From Deroplatys truncata (taxonomy: Eukaryota > Arthropoda > Insecta > Mantodea > Mantidae): a stretch of 64,000 bases of DNA. Below the pieces are notes generated by a model that was not told the origin of the DNA, did not search any database, and saw only the letters and a list, made by a program, of their open reading frames with translations. The number at the start of each line of letters is the position of its first letter. Position 1 is the first letter of the stretch. This document shows, piece by piece, positions 1 to 13,400 of the stretch. The translations under genes were made by a program, and so were the position numbers. Location of the stretch: positions 8,928,001 to 8,992,000 of the forward strand of contig CM060985.1 in assembly GCA_030765065.1 (NCBI GenBank), written 5' to 3'.

Positions 1-205
1 ATTCATACCACGTGTATTTATTCTACATTTCATTTTTGAGTTATGGTATTCACAGACACATGCAGACCTTTTTCTATAAATCCTTTTTTTTTGGGGGGGG
101 GGATTCAGGGGGCCTCAAAACATGTATTTCTAGTGAAACTTGATATAAAATTTTTGGATGGAATGTAATACTTTGAGGTACGTGGTATAGAATGGAGAAA
201 AGCCT
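1..205 (+). repeat. family A repeat, right end
   Basis: Matches the 3' portion of the recurrent family A unit: a 'cacagacaca' stretch, a poly(T)/poly(G) run at 88-103, 'cctcaaaac' and a degenerate GTAGAGAAAG terminus near 185-200 (here tatagaatggagaaaag). Lies just before EMSY exon A. Confidence 0.6.
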
Positions 206-251
206 TACTGATATAACAAAATATTTAAATAGCAATGTATTTTTTGTGAAG

Positions 252-457
252 GTATTGCAATGTCTGGCAGTCCTACGGCAGCTAATACAAGTGGTTCCAC
301 CACAGTGATCGCCAGGAACACCAGCAAACCACTGCAAGCACTACACATTTCAACACAAGGTGGCAACATTATCAGACCTTCTGCAGGAAAACCAAATGTT
401 ATTGTGGTCCAGAAAGGTGGTGCTTCAGGATTCAAGACCCTGTCACATTCTGGCAAG
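252..457 (+). CDS. EMSY: EMSY exon A (first visible)
   Basis: 68 codons plus 2 leading bases (phase 1 start, phase 0 end). Contains NIIRPSAGKPNVIVVQK, the best single match to the conserved EMSY block around KPNVIVVQK. Donor AAG|gtatga. The acceptor AG at 250-251 has a poor pyrimidine tract, so the 5' border could be a little off. Ser/Thr/Gly-rich and low-complexity, as expected in the disordered middle of the protein. Confidence 0.8.
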
Positions 458-1389
458 GTATGAAGCTTCTCTAAAGTTAAAAACAAAGTATATTTTTGGC
501 ATTCTTCACAATTGACTCCAGTGGTACTTTTTATCAGATGATTAAGCAATATAGGGGACGTAGCCTAACTCAGCTTACTATAAATAAAGATGGGTGGTCA
601 ACGTTCTAACTTAGTCACTAGATATATAACCAGAGAAATCACCAGGCAACCTACTTACAAAATATACAGTGTTACAGTCTTCTGCTAGTAATAAGAGTCA
701 TTGTCAAAAAATTAAATTAAATTGAGTTTTATTTATGGATGCTCCTTAACTACTATGGTCCTTAGCATCCCATTCTATATTAGATGTGAAAGACTGGGAA
801 TTTTTCTCAGAGGCCTCTTTATCAGGCTTGAGGTTCTTTTACTTGTCATAAATCTATGACATGGGACCCTGGCTTTACTTCCCTTCCAAAGGAAGCCATG
901 TTAAAGATTTTTGCACCCTAAAACATCCACTACCCTCTGGGTTTAACCCGCGACCTGGGGAACTAGAGGCTAGTATGGTACCCCTAGACCACAGAGAATG
1001 ACAAGTCATTGCCATATCTTATATACTGCTCTAATATTCTTTTGTTCATCACATCCTCTGCCATAATTGCTGATTACCTATTACCTGGATTCATCTTAAG
1101 TGTTGAATTAAACATTGAACCGTGCAATGGACTTAATTTATATAGCATGCGTATGTTATTAAACGTTGCAAATTACTGTACTGTAATAGTATTAATGGTT
1201 ACCTTTTGATATTATTATTTCAGCATACTTACCTAAACCAAACAATTAAATTTCTTCTTTTTCTTGTATGCAAATCTTTTTCCTCTAAAATTAAAACACT
1301 ACACAAACAGCCAACATTTATGTCAAACGTTGCCAAAATAATTCAAATTTCTAGTTAACTGCAAAGTTAAGACCTAATAATTGTAATAA

Positions 1390-1448
<59 letters not shown>

Positions 1449-4400
1449 AATCCTCATATAATTAGTCTAATTGATATAACTGAACTAACCTAATATGAAT
1501 AGCAATATAATATATAATATAATTAATATAATCGATGCACCAATTGGTGACATGCAAAGTTCCCATCTATAAATATAAAAACAAGGTGCCAACATCACTA
1601 ACCTTCCTAATACATCTAACAGGTGCATATTTGCAGTTATGAATGGAACGTAACAATCCCAATATCACCAAATTCTAGTGACTTTGGTGGAAAAATGTCA
1701 AAGTTGCACTTAGCAACCTCTTGTATATTGTAAATCCTGTATGGGGGCGATACTGAACATTTTTAAAATGCCATGTTTCTGAAAACAAATGAAATGTGTT
1801 TTTATTTGACAGCTACTTTCTAATGTTTTGCGAGTTAATTGCCGTGTAGTTTGTTTGATTTGTTGTAATAGTTTGTTAATAATCAAATGTTCACCCAAAA
1901 ATGAATTTCACTAGAGAAATTTCTACTGATGAAAATATTGACACTGTTCTAGCAATGCTTGAAGAAGATCGACAGATATCTTATGAATTTATTTGGCTGA
2001 CATTGGGCATTGGTATGGGTCAAATCCATAACATTTTACTTCAACAGTTACACTTGAGAAAACTTTGTTGTCAATGGATTCTACATAAACTGACTCCTGA
2101 TAAAAAAACAACAAACATTGATTGGTGCAGAAAAACTTGAAATTTGGTTTGGTGATGAATCTTGGATTTATTGGTCCTGAAATAAAAAGTCAATCGGCTC
2201 AGTGGGTCTTTCGAGCAGAACCTGAGCCTACAAAAGTCCGATGAAATCGCAGTGCTGGTAAGAAGATGGTTGCTAGTTTTTTTTTCTAAAACGGGCCATA
2301 TTACTACTATAGAATTAGAAGATAGACATACTAATACTGTTGATTCTACACAAAGACGTCTGTTTAATGCAAATTTTTTTAAAATGTTCGTGACAAATGC
2401 CCAAAGAAAAAATAATGTTACATCTTTACAATGCAGTGTTGCATACAGCAAAACTAACAACTGAGTATCTGAATGCCTAAAGGTCAGCACCATGGACTCA
2501 CCACCATACAGCCCTGACCTAGCACCTTGTGATTTCATTTTGTTTCCAAAAATTAAAGAAAAAGTGCATGGAATCACTTTTTCAGGACATTATTCCGTAT
2601 CTGGGTAGGAGGTATGAAATTTTAAGAAACATACAAATCAGGGTTTTGTAATATGCATTCTGCTGCCAAAATTGTAACATTGAGGGCCCTAAGATGCAAG
2701 GCATAGCCGAGAGACTGAGAACCCTCAGCCTCAAAGTGTAGCCGAGGGATGATGTTTAGAAGGAGAGGAGTGGAGCAGCTGCGGAGTGACGACAGGGCAT
2801 AGGCAAAGGATCTGCACATCTAAACTCGAATGAGAATCCAGGATACTACACAATCAACTCTGCATATTAAAAAACCCAGATTCCGCAAGTTTCTTAAAAT
2901 TTCATACCTCCTACCTGCATACGGAATAATGTCCCTTTTTTGTCATCAGATGAAGCAGTGGAACATTATAAAACCTGTTTCTGAAGTGCCTCAGGAAGAG
3001 TGGCATCATTGCTTTAAGGACTGCTTTCATTGAATGCAAAAGTGTATTGATGTTAAAGGGGAATATTTTGAAAAACAATAAAATCATTTAAAGTTTTTAA
3101 AACTAATCCTTTTTTGAGTTTCTAAAAAAGTTCAGTGTCACCCTCATACATTGGGAAAGCAAAAACGAATCTGGAAACAAGATTAAACAAACACCTGAGA
3201 AATATCAAATTTAAAAAAAAACAGATAAATGAGCCATAGCTTATCAGTTTGGTTATGTAATCATAACGTTAGCAAAGAAATAAAACTTTCAAAATGGCCA
3301 AGAGTCATTGGGAACTAATAATGTGGTAGAATATTTATATCACCAAGAATTCGTACAGAGTCATGACATTTGAAATACCGGCATCAGATGACATCAATGG
3401 GAACGTCAGCAGAGGAAGGGGGAAGCAGATATCTGACAAGAGCCAGTCGATCGATGTCTCCTTGAAACATGTTCTGTTAGGTGACAACTAAGTGCAGCAA
3501 AAAGTGTTTTTAAAGTTTAACGGAAGTTTTTAATTTTTTATAATCTTGCTCGATTGTTTTAATGAGCGTTCTGTTTCATTTGAAATAATTTACTGTGATA
3601 ATGCTATAGAAATGCAGCAAGCCCTAAAGTCTGGCTTTTGGAGAATTTTAAAAATTCTTCTTCCACTCCATGGAATTAGGCTTAAGGCTGGTTCACAATA
3701 CCCATAAACGGGAATGCATATCAATGATCATATTGATAAAGTGCAAAGTCTTTCTTATGCGTTTGTATCTCACCAATTACCATATTGGCCCACAGTAGTT
3801 AGAGAGCGTCCAACCCTCACATGTAAGCCACTAAAATTGTGCTTCTTTGTACGACTCATATACCAATGCCTGTCGAGGAGCAAGCATAGCATATCCGGGA
3901 TGGGTGATCAGCCCAATGTCTGGTGAAGAAGAAGGAAATGAAGTGTAATGATGAAAGGGATAATAGGAAAATTCAAGTTCACATTATCCAATCCTGCATC
4001 GGCCTAGCGCAGAGGAAAGCTTTCAGTCAAATTGGTCAGGTTTGGGGGTTTGAACCTGGGACCTCCAGAATACGGCCCACAGACATTACTGTCTGAGCCA
4101 TCCCACTTGGTGCCTTTAAAATTCAAGGGAGAAAAAAAAAATTTGGCACAAAAATAAGCTGCTTCATTTACTTTCTTGCACATACACATTTTTCCTAGCA
4201 TTGCCATATTTGGTGTTATTCACTTCATCCCCACAATACGTCATCATCACTGCCATCCAGCACATTCAATAGAAGCTAACGAAACAATATACTTAATGTT
4301 AATGCCAAAACGCTGGTAAAAGTTTGCATTATTACATAATAAATTTCTGCCATTTTCATCTCCAGACGCTAGCTGTATTGTTACAAATGAGGATAGATTT

Positions 4401-7400
4401 TAACAGTAAGGATATGTAAAAAGCCAAGGTAGTGAATATAAACTGCAATTTGACATTTTGCCATTGAAATTTGGACTAAAAGTGTGGTTTATGTTCGGGC
4501 CAATTCAGCCTATATAATTTAAGTTAGTCTGTGTGAAAATTTGATAGACCAGAGTTTTCCAAACTGTGCTTTGCAGAACATTAAGGGCTTGGAAAGAAAA
4601 AGTGGAATAAGAAAGTAAGAAATTTCCTATGTCTAACAGAAGACCTTAGCTTTAGAGGTATGGTAGCTGAAAACGTCTTCTATGCAGCTAGGTATAGATC
4701 TTATATGACCAGTGAAAGTAACAGAGTGAGTCAGGGGATGGGTATTTGCTGCTGCTGCTGTTTGTTGGTGACAAAATGAAAAAGGGAGCAACATAGAACA
4801 TGTTCATGCCTCCTCCTCTATTTTGTATCAAGCAACATAGAACATGTTCATGCCTCCTCCTCTATGGTACATCAAGCAACATAGAACATGTTAATGCCTC
4901 CTCCTCCTCTATGGTGCATCAAAGTGCTGTCATTCCCATTTGGAATTTTAAAGCAGTATGCCACTGACCTCAGTTCCGGTTACAACTAATTGATGAAACC
5001 AAGCTCAAGTTCACATATGCTTTAGTTATAAATATTTTTGCCTCTCAAAAATGTTAATGCAATATGAGTGGTCTCATATGCAGTGTAATTTTATTTAAAC
5101 ACAGCAGCAGTGGTTGTGTGATGTTTTGTAACACATTTCCAGGAGATGGTGAGCAAAGTGATTATGAGCAAAAGTCTGACAACACCACTCACTGTACAGA
5201 AACCTACATCAGCGACTGTACAGAGTGGCAGTCTGTCCAACATTTCCTCTTCACAGGTAACTTATACCAGATACTCCTAACTGAGAGAGACAGATACTTG
5301 CATGGGCATATTGTATGCAATATCACATTTACAGGGCAATGTCATAGTGTTGGATCTAAGTCAAGAGCAACTGAGTAAGAACTCTGTGCTGGCAGAAATA
5401 CTGCAGGCGTCAGGCATCATGACGGAAACTTCACATGCCGTCACTTCCACTGATGCGCCTGCAGAAGGTGCAAGCAAAGGTAAGGTGTTAACATTTATGG
5501 CAATGAATTGTTTGATACTGAGAAATGTTACTACATGTGTATCTGCTGTTTCTGCAGCTTCTGATTGGGTGACGGTGGAAGCAGACGAGAAAGAACCTCA
5601 GCAAGAAGTTGGTGTGTCAATGGATGTGCCACAACGTGTTGTTACTCTTGGTATGTAGTCATGGGGAAAACAGAAATAGAGGTACAAAAAAAAGCAAATG
5701 CACTACTAGATATAATTAACAGACAGTTAGCAAACCTAGGGATGGCGTTAAATATAAACAAAACAGAGTGGATGCAAATCAGTGTGAGTAATAAAACACA
5801 GGCCAACATTAAATTAACAATAGAAAATAAATAAATTCAGCAGGTCACAGAAACAAACTTTTTGGGGTTAATACTAGATAGTAGTCTGAAATGGAACAGA
5901 CATGTTGAGAGAGTCATAAAAAAAATTAACACGGCCTTATTTATTTTAAAACAAACAACACAAATAATGGATAGAAAAAGTATCATACAAGTATACTATG
6001 CCTTCATCCACTCCCACTTAAGTTATGGGGTTGTTCTATGGGGTACAGCACAAAAATCCACAGTTTTAAAGATATTCAAGTTGTAAAAAAGAGCAATATG
6101 CATAATGTTAAAAATGAAAAACACTGATAAATGTAGAACTGCATATAAGACACTCAAGATTTTAACATTACCGTACCATTACATATACGAATGTATTAAA
6201 TTTGCTGTTAAAAGTTACAATAATCAGAACAAAAATATGAATGTTTATAACCATAATACCAGAACAAAAAATAACTATTTCAGAAATAGATTAAGAGGGA
6301 CACTAAATCACAAATGCATAGAAAATAACACCAAAGATATGCACAATCATTTACCTTCACAAATGAAAAAATAAAACTGAAAGCCATCAAATCCTATCTG
6401 ACAGAAAATGCCTTCTATTCCTTAGAAGAATACAAAAAAGCAAATGTAAACGCACTGTAAAATATGGTATTTTTTCACCTCTCATTTTCTTATATACACT
6501 GTTATATTTTTGTATAATTGGACAATCTGTTAAAATGTAGTTACATTGGAGAAAATACAATACAATACAATGTTGCAAACGTTTCAGATTTGGTTAAAGT
6601 AGGTACAGAGTAGTTAGTATAAAGAGCCTTTGAATGAAAGCTTGAGGCTTTGGAATTTTGCTTGCTAAAAGAAATATATGCATAATTGACTATAAACTTT
6701 CAGGAGAAATAAATACACTGTTTTTAATTTTTGTTGCTATTACAAGTGAAATACAACCACGTTGTTAACTCCTGTTGCTTTGTGGTGCAATGTACAGGAC
6801 AGAGGGGTTTATTACCATATCAGATATTCAAATGTTACTCTATCTTATTATGCATTAAGTGTATTAAACTTTGTTTAACTACCTGCTACTGGACTGAAGG
6901 AATAACTATACTATTTATTGCATTAATAATACTAGGGCTGGTTCTACAATCTGCCAATAAATCAGATAACACTACTCAGAGGATATCTTTGCTGATAAGC
7001 TTTTGGTTAGTAATGTACATAACTGACACAATTCTTGTCACTTGCAATAGTAGTCATGGCGGAACTGTATTTATGATGATAATGAGGAAATAATGATGTT
7101 TCTGTATAACAAGATTCTAACTGTAAAAGGCGATAAAAACATAAAAGCTATGGGAAACTATTTGGGTAAGGTCAAAGAGAAGTGGTGAAGAATGACTACA
7201 AAGAAGATCAGGCAGATGAATGGATGAATAATGTAAGCAAGTAAACAGTGGGTCATCAATACATGGAAAATCAGGAGTTGTGTGTATTGACACTGTAAAT
7301 TAGCATAGGCAAGCAACCAAGAAGTGAATTTATAGAGTAAATAGTCTAACATTTTCAAATGTTATTATAGTTTAAAATGTATATAATTTAATTATGTAAT

Positions 7401-10400
7401 TGGTAGTGTTGAGAAATAAACATTCATTCATATAATAATGGGAGAAAGCCTAAGGCCATAAGAGAGAGACAAAATTATATCCAAACATTAGGTGAAGACC
7501 AAATTTATAAGCTTGCTTTTATAAAAGACTAACTGACTTACCCCAGCGTTTCTTGGCTAACTTTGTAAACTTGATGGAATTTTAATTAATTGCATATACC
7601 TCTCACAGTTGTTTATGAAATCATTGTACAATCATCTAGAGGGTGTTATGGTCAATTGTCCCCATTATAATCTGGATCATCATGTTTTATGTTTATGCCA
7701 AAAGAATTATGCAAACCAATGAGATTTCAGCTTCACCCTGGCACTATAAACTTGCAGATCTGGACTTGCATTTTAGTCAGTTTCTCCTGAAAACATAGAT
7801 GATGAACACCTTCAAAACGTTGGTTTCAAACCATATACTTACCTGGACAAAAGCCCGAGTTAACATTATATCAGTTATTTTTGTATCATTTAAATATTGA
7901 GAGAACAAGTGAAGGTGTTAAATAAAGAGTGGTAAAAATTCTAAGCAAACATTCATGGATGTAATTTGTTTGTAAGTAATAGAAATTTAAGGATAGTTTA
8001 TATGGGGAGGCTGCTAAAAAATCTAGAATTTTTAGGATTGTTTCCGTGAATATACTGAAATGTAAAAACAGTAATGATTTTTGTGTTACAGAAGAGGCTG
8101 TGGAGCTTCTAGGTCAAACAGAGTTTGAGGAGAATGACGCAGCAGGAGAGGTAAACAGGACGTAATGATCTTGCATTTCTGTTCTGCTTACCAGTATTAG
8201 TGTTGTTACACTAAATTATGACAATATTTCACAGAGTGGGGCAGGAACCAACACAAAGACTGAAGCAGGTGGCGAGATGATGGAAGTTGTCGGAGAACTG
8301 GATCCACAGACTGGAATATACTCCCTTCCCAGTGCAAGTAATTTACATTCATTTCACTTTCTCTATCCACACATCTACAAACTGTTCTTATAAAAGTTTT
8401 TTTTCTATCTGATCCCAGCTGTCATTGAATTTTTCAGCTGGCTCTACATATAAAACAATCCCTAGCTGGGTAGGTCGTCAACAAAAGTGTAATTAATTTC
8501 ATTATTGAACATCATAATAATAAAACATAATAACCAAGCTTGATATTTATCCAACATTTCGTACAAACTTTTTGAGTTGTGATAAATTCACACAATTTTC
8601 TTTACCAATGCAAAATTCACATGTATCCATTATGTACAGGATCTTCAGTGTAAAACATGATCGCTTGCACGGGCTGTGTGTCTGAGTAGCACGACATGCC
8701 ATGCCAGCAGTCTGTATTCCTGTACATAAAATATAACAAAATTAACTCTTACCTCATAGCAAATGTTGTACCCCAACTTGTTATGCTAATTTTCATGGCG
8801 AACGTTCCAGATTTTCACCAATTTTGTGTAATGTTTCTTCTCTTAACACTGTACATCTACGTATGTTTCATATTTTTCACTGAACCAGTAGTCTCAGATT
8901 TATGAATTGAAGTTCTGGAAGGAGGCAATTTTGTAGGAAATTTCAGGATGAATGAACGTGACAAGCCAATTCATATTTAAAATAACATTTACATACAAAT
9001 ATATGCTGTTCTAAAGATAACTGGCCATGAAAGTGGACTACTGATGTTAATGACTGTATGATAACTGAAAGACAGAAAGCCTGTCATAAGTGCAGGGTGT
9101 GTGGAAGCCAGCCGGCATCGGCTCTGATGCATAACACTGTGCAAGCGGTCAGCCTGTATAGCAAAGATCCAGCAGTATTCATTAAAATCTGATTCTTCTG
9201 TCTCATTGTGTTACTCATGACATTTTGGCTAGAAATGATTTCAAATTAAATATATTGACTTGGTTGCATAAAATAAAATAGTAATCTACATATATTTAAT
9301 TCTTTGAGTTGGAATTGTAATACTAAAGGTAAGTTTTACCTGAACATGTTTCGAGGCTTGTTCATAATCTCATCAGCATTCTCCAACTGATGCAGCATCT
9401 TTCACAGTGGTTTTGGACTTCGGTGTGATTGCTGCTTGTGGTATGAATTTCCAGAAGGTACTGTGTGGCAGGAAATTCAATTCAGTATGTTGTGGTGTTT
9501 TGAAATGTGAATTTTTTTGCAAAGCTATAATTCTGTTGTACATCTTACAGATTTTATGAGCATATATTTTGTATTATTTGATGGTTGGTTGACCGGAAGT
9601 GGTGAGCAATGGCTGATTTGTCTGGTTGTTTGTATTTAACTCTCTTAGATGTTCTTTTAATCTTGTTTTTGGTTTTTCCTATGTATAGTTCCTTGCAATT
9701 TGCACAATTTATTTTGTAAATTCTGGATTTTTGGTGTTGTAGGATAGGGTCTTTTAGGTTGGTACATAGTATTTTTTGTAGGCTGAAGTTATTTTGTGGA
9801 GTCCCTTAACATGTTCAGGTAAAACACACTTTTTAATGGTGTTTTTAGAGTTACAATTCCAACTCAAGGAACAAAATTTAATTCAAACACCTCACAGTTT
9901 CCAACTTCTGTATTATAGTATTCTAATGTGTATTTGTGGTAACAGCTCTTTCGACAGGGAGAAGAAAAAACTTGCAAACTTTCAGCATGTCTGTTAGATA
10001 ATGTACACACTTGAAAAATGTAAATAAATTATTGGATCTATTTTTAAGCAAATCAAAAATAACAAATATTATGGTGGAATAAATTTTACAAAAATCCATC
10101 TACCTCTCTCTCTCCCTAACACATACATGCACAAACAAAGAGACCATTTCCTAAAAATATTTATTTGTAGTAGTTGAGAGAGATCACAAAATGTGCATTT
10201 CTAGTGAAATCTTGGTTAGATTTTTTTGGTGAAATACAGTATTTCCATTACCTGTTATACAGGGTTCATCCAATAAGTATCGGGACTGAAGTCATCAAAA
10301 TAAATTAGTTGATGTGTACAGTGAGTTAATATTCTTAATATGATCCTCCTGCAGCAATACACCACTGCAAACAGTTATTCCAGTCTTTGTATGTGCCCTG

Positions 10401-13400
10401 GAAGTCGGCAACAGCAAGGTTTAAAATAAACAGTCGGAGGTTGTTACACTACATCACTAAAAGGTTCAGTGTAACAACCTCTGACTCACTTTATTTTAAA
10501 TTATGACACAACATTGTTACTAAACTTCTTTCACTATAAGCTGAAAGGAGAAGTAAACAAAACCACATGACAAGACAGCACCTCATTGGCTGGTGGGCAA
10601 ACTACAACCTTTCCCACTTAGCATATCAACTCTTCCTCTACAAAAAACAGTTTGGTTCAGATTGTAACATTTTGTGGTTATTCTCGTGCAGAGAAATTTA
10701 AAAAACTCATTATTGTAACAGTTCAATTTATGGCACTAAATTTATTTGTTCAGAATTAGCTATAACTATATGAACCGTTATATCAGAGGGTTTATGAGGC
10801 TATGCGCAGGGGCTGCAGTTCGTTTCCAGTTTCCGGTTGAGAATCTTCTGCTACTGTGGAAAACATAAATGCAGGAAATGGATAGAAGACAATTGTGTTA
10901 AATGTTTTTAACAAATTCTGTGAAAAGTACCCACCTTTAATCGACAATGAATATGGTTGGCCATTGTTTAGCAATAATTGAACTTCTTTGTTAATGATGC
11001 AGAATTCTTGCTCGGATAGCTTGGATCGCGTTTGTTTTCTGTTGTTTTTTAACCTATAGTGCTAATCGTTATTTAATTTGTTGTCTCATAAAAGGTTAAA
11101 GCAAAAGTGGTATACTGATATTAGTCATTAAATGAATGATTTCTAAAGCCTGAAGTTAAGAACAGTTTAATCACAGATGCCGAACTGTTCAGGTATTATA
11201 AATGTTCAGGTATTACTTTTATTTATCTACTCTTAGTATTATAAGGCAAAATATAGGAATAAGACACACAATGTTTAAAAGCTAATGATTCCCAAGCTGC
11301 GCAGTGTACTGTATTCGCATTCTGTCTGAAGCAATTTCCTCTCATGGGTACTTAGTTTCTGTCATCCTCCACGTGGTGCTGCCATGTGCTCGACGGAGTG
11401 ATACATTTAAATTTTGTTTACTTCTCCTTTCAGCTTATAGTGAAAAAGGTATAGCTTCTCAATCTTCATATTCACAGCAAGGTTATTTAGGTCACTTGGA
11501 CTGCCTCACTCATCTTGAAATGATATCCTTTCAGATTCCTTTTGGTTCAAGGGAACAAAAAGAACTCTGGGGGAGACATACCTGAACTGTGGGGTGATGT
11601 CTCCCTTACAATTAGCAGCACATAACTGGGTTCATTGTCATGATGAAGGATCCAGGAATCGGTGATTTCCCTTCGCAATGGACCCTAAGCCACGTTTCAT
11701 GAGTTTGTGTCGATGTCAGGATTCAGCATTTTTTAATTTTTTTATGCCACTCAATAAGAGCGTGGCTTCACCCATGTAACTCCTATCAAAAGTCTCCAAA
11801 GCAGATTTGTTCAGTCTGATGCACAGTGCTGCTCCATGGTTTGCTGCATCTTGACTCTCGATGTACACTCCAAGGGCTTGGAGGCAACTGAGCAGGATAA
11901 CCTAGCTTATGTGGCCATATCCGGCCAAGAGATCTCTTTGCACTGGCCAGAAAAAGTCAGCCCCGATACTTGTTGGACAAACCCTGTAGGTAAGTGATAT
12001 AGAAAATCAAAAGAGGTGTGCAGAGTTGATTAGACAATTTTTCACGGTAAATAACAAGCAGGTGTAAAAACTAATGTACTGCATATGACTTAGTGAACAG
12101 TGCACAGACGGTGGTGAAGATCGTGCCCAGATTGTCTTCCACCTCCAGAGACATCTTCAGTACTGCTCTTGCATCAGCAGATATAAACTTGGATACTCTT
12201 CAGTACATTGAAGATAATATAGGTAAGAGAGAGAGCGCCTATGGTCAAAGACAGGAAAGGAATTCAGAATACCCAAGACTAGTTAACAATCAAAATTTAT
12301 GGAGGAGGAAAATGGGAATATGTTACATTTGCATGACTTTCTCTACCTATTCTTCTACAAAGTATTCTTGCAAAGGCTAATTTTTGTATCTCCTTCATGT
12401 TGATCGAGATAAACATTTACATAGATTCATTATAGGTACAAGAGGGATATAAGAGACTTAGGCAAATCTTTAAGAAGGGAGTTGCAATGTGCTGCTTTTA
12501 AAATCCCATACTGTTTGCGTGACATCACAAGATGCTAAAGAATGGGGACTTAGCAGTTAAAAAATGTATAAAATGTTGGAAAATTCAAACCAACAGCAGT
12601 AAATATTTCAGAAATGGTTAATGCCACAAAAAACTGATTTCAAATAAATTATGAGAATTAACAACATCTGCATTTTTTATCTAGATAGTTTTATTTTTTT
12701 ATTTACTTTGTCTATCTCTTGTGGTTCACCAGTTCTACAATATTCATTTTAAATATATAGTATTTTAAGGAGACAAGCTAGTTTGAACACATGAAAATTA
12801 CACCTTAAGTGTGTTAAATTACCACTGCCCTGAAAGTTCTCAATGGTTTTTCCTGAAATTTTTGTGAATTATTCTATAAATCATGAAAATTATTTCAAGT
12901 TGGAGGTTTGCATTAATAGCTTATGCAGTTGAGCGTGTAAAAAGTAATTCATTCAGCAGAAAAATAATAAAATTTACTCTTAAAACATGTGAATTCATGT
13001 ACCTTTTTCTCTGATACTACTTGCAATACAGAATTACACTTTTGCGTGCTTATTCTTAGTATAATCAGCTATCTTCTGAACCTCAATTATTTAGTTATCT
13101 ATACCATTTCACTAGAAATTGAAAAAAAAAAATAATTGCAAAGTCAAAAAAGTAAAAATGTGGGAAATTTGCAATGTTGTTGCTTTCTTAATGTCACTAA
13201 TATACATTACAAAATTATGATTGTGGTTCAGAAAGTTTAACTATGTGTTGTATACATGTAGTGAAAATTTCAGTCTCTACCTCTCGTACTTTCTAAGAAA
13301 AAGGTACATAAGTATCCAAAAATGATGTTTTGAGAAAACTGAATTTAAAGTTTCAACATTAAAATTCTGACTTACTTCAGTACATTCCAGGGTCATAATC

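Larger units (their letters stand above)
590..1725 (+). repeat. family B repeat, copy 1
   Basis: Starts near 'tcaacgttctaactt' and ends near 'aagttgcacttagcaacctc'. The same sequence occurs at 36784-37570 in the same orientation, about 85-90% identical by eye. This copy additionally carries a SINE and a TAA microsatellite. No coding capacity; class unknown. Confidence 0.6.

Noticed and set aside
5565-5834. ORF running from EMSY exon D into the retrotransposon as a fusion
   Set aside because: It is in a different frame from the EMSY coding frame; the EMSY frame reads into a stop directly after the donor.
12101-12107. Nearer acceptor AGs for EMSY exon G (12100 and 12107)
   Set aside because: Given the phase 1 end of exon F, 12100 leads at once to a stop and 12107 shifts out of the conserved frame; only 12093 keeps it open.
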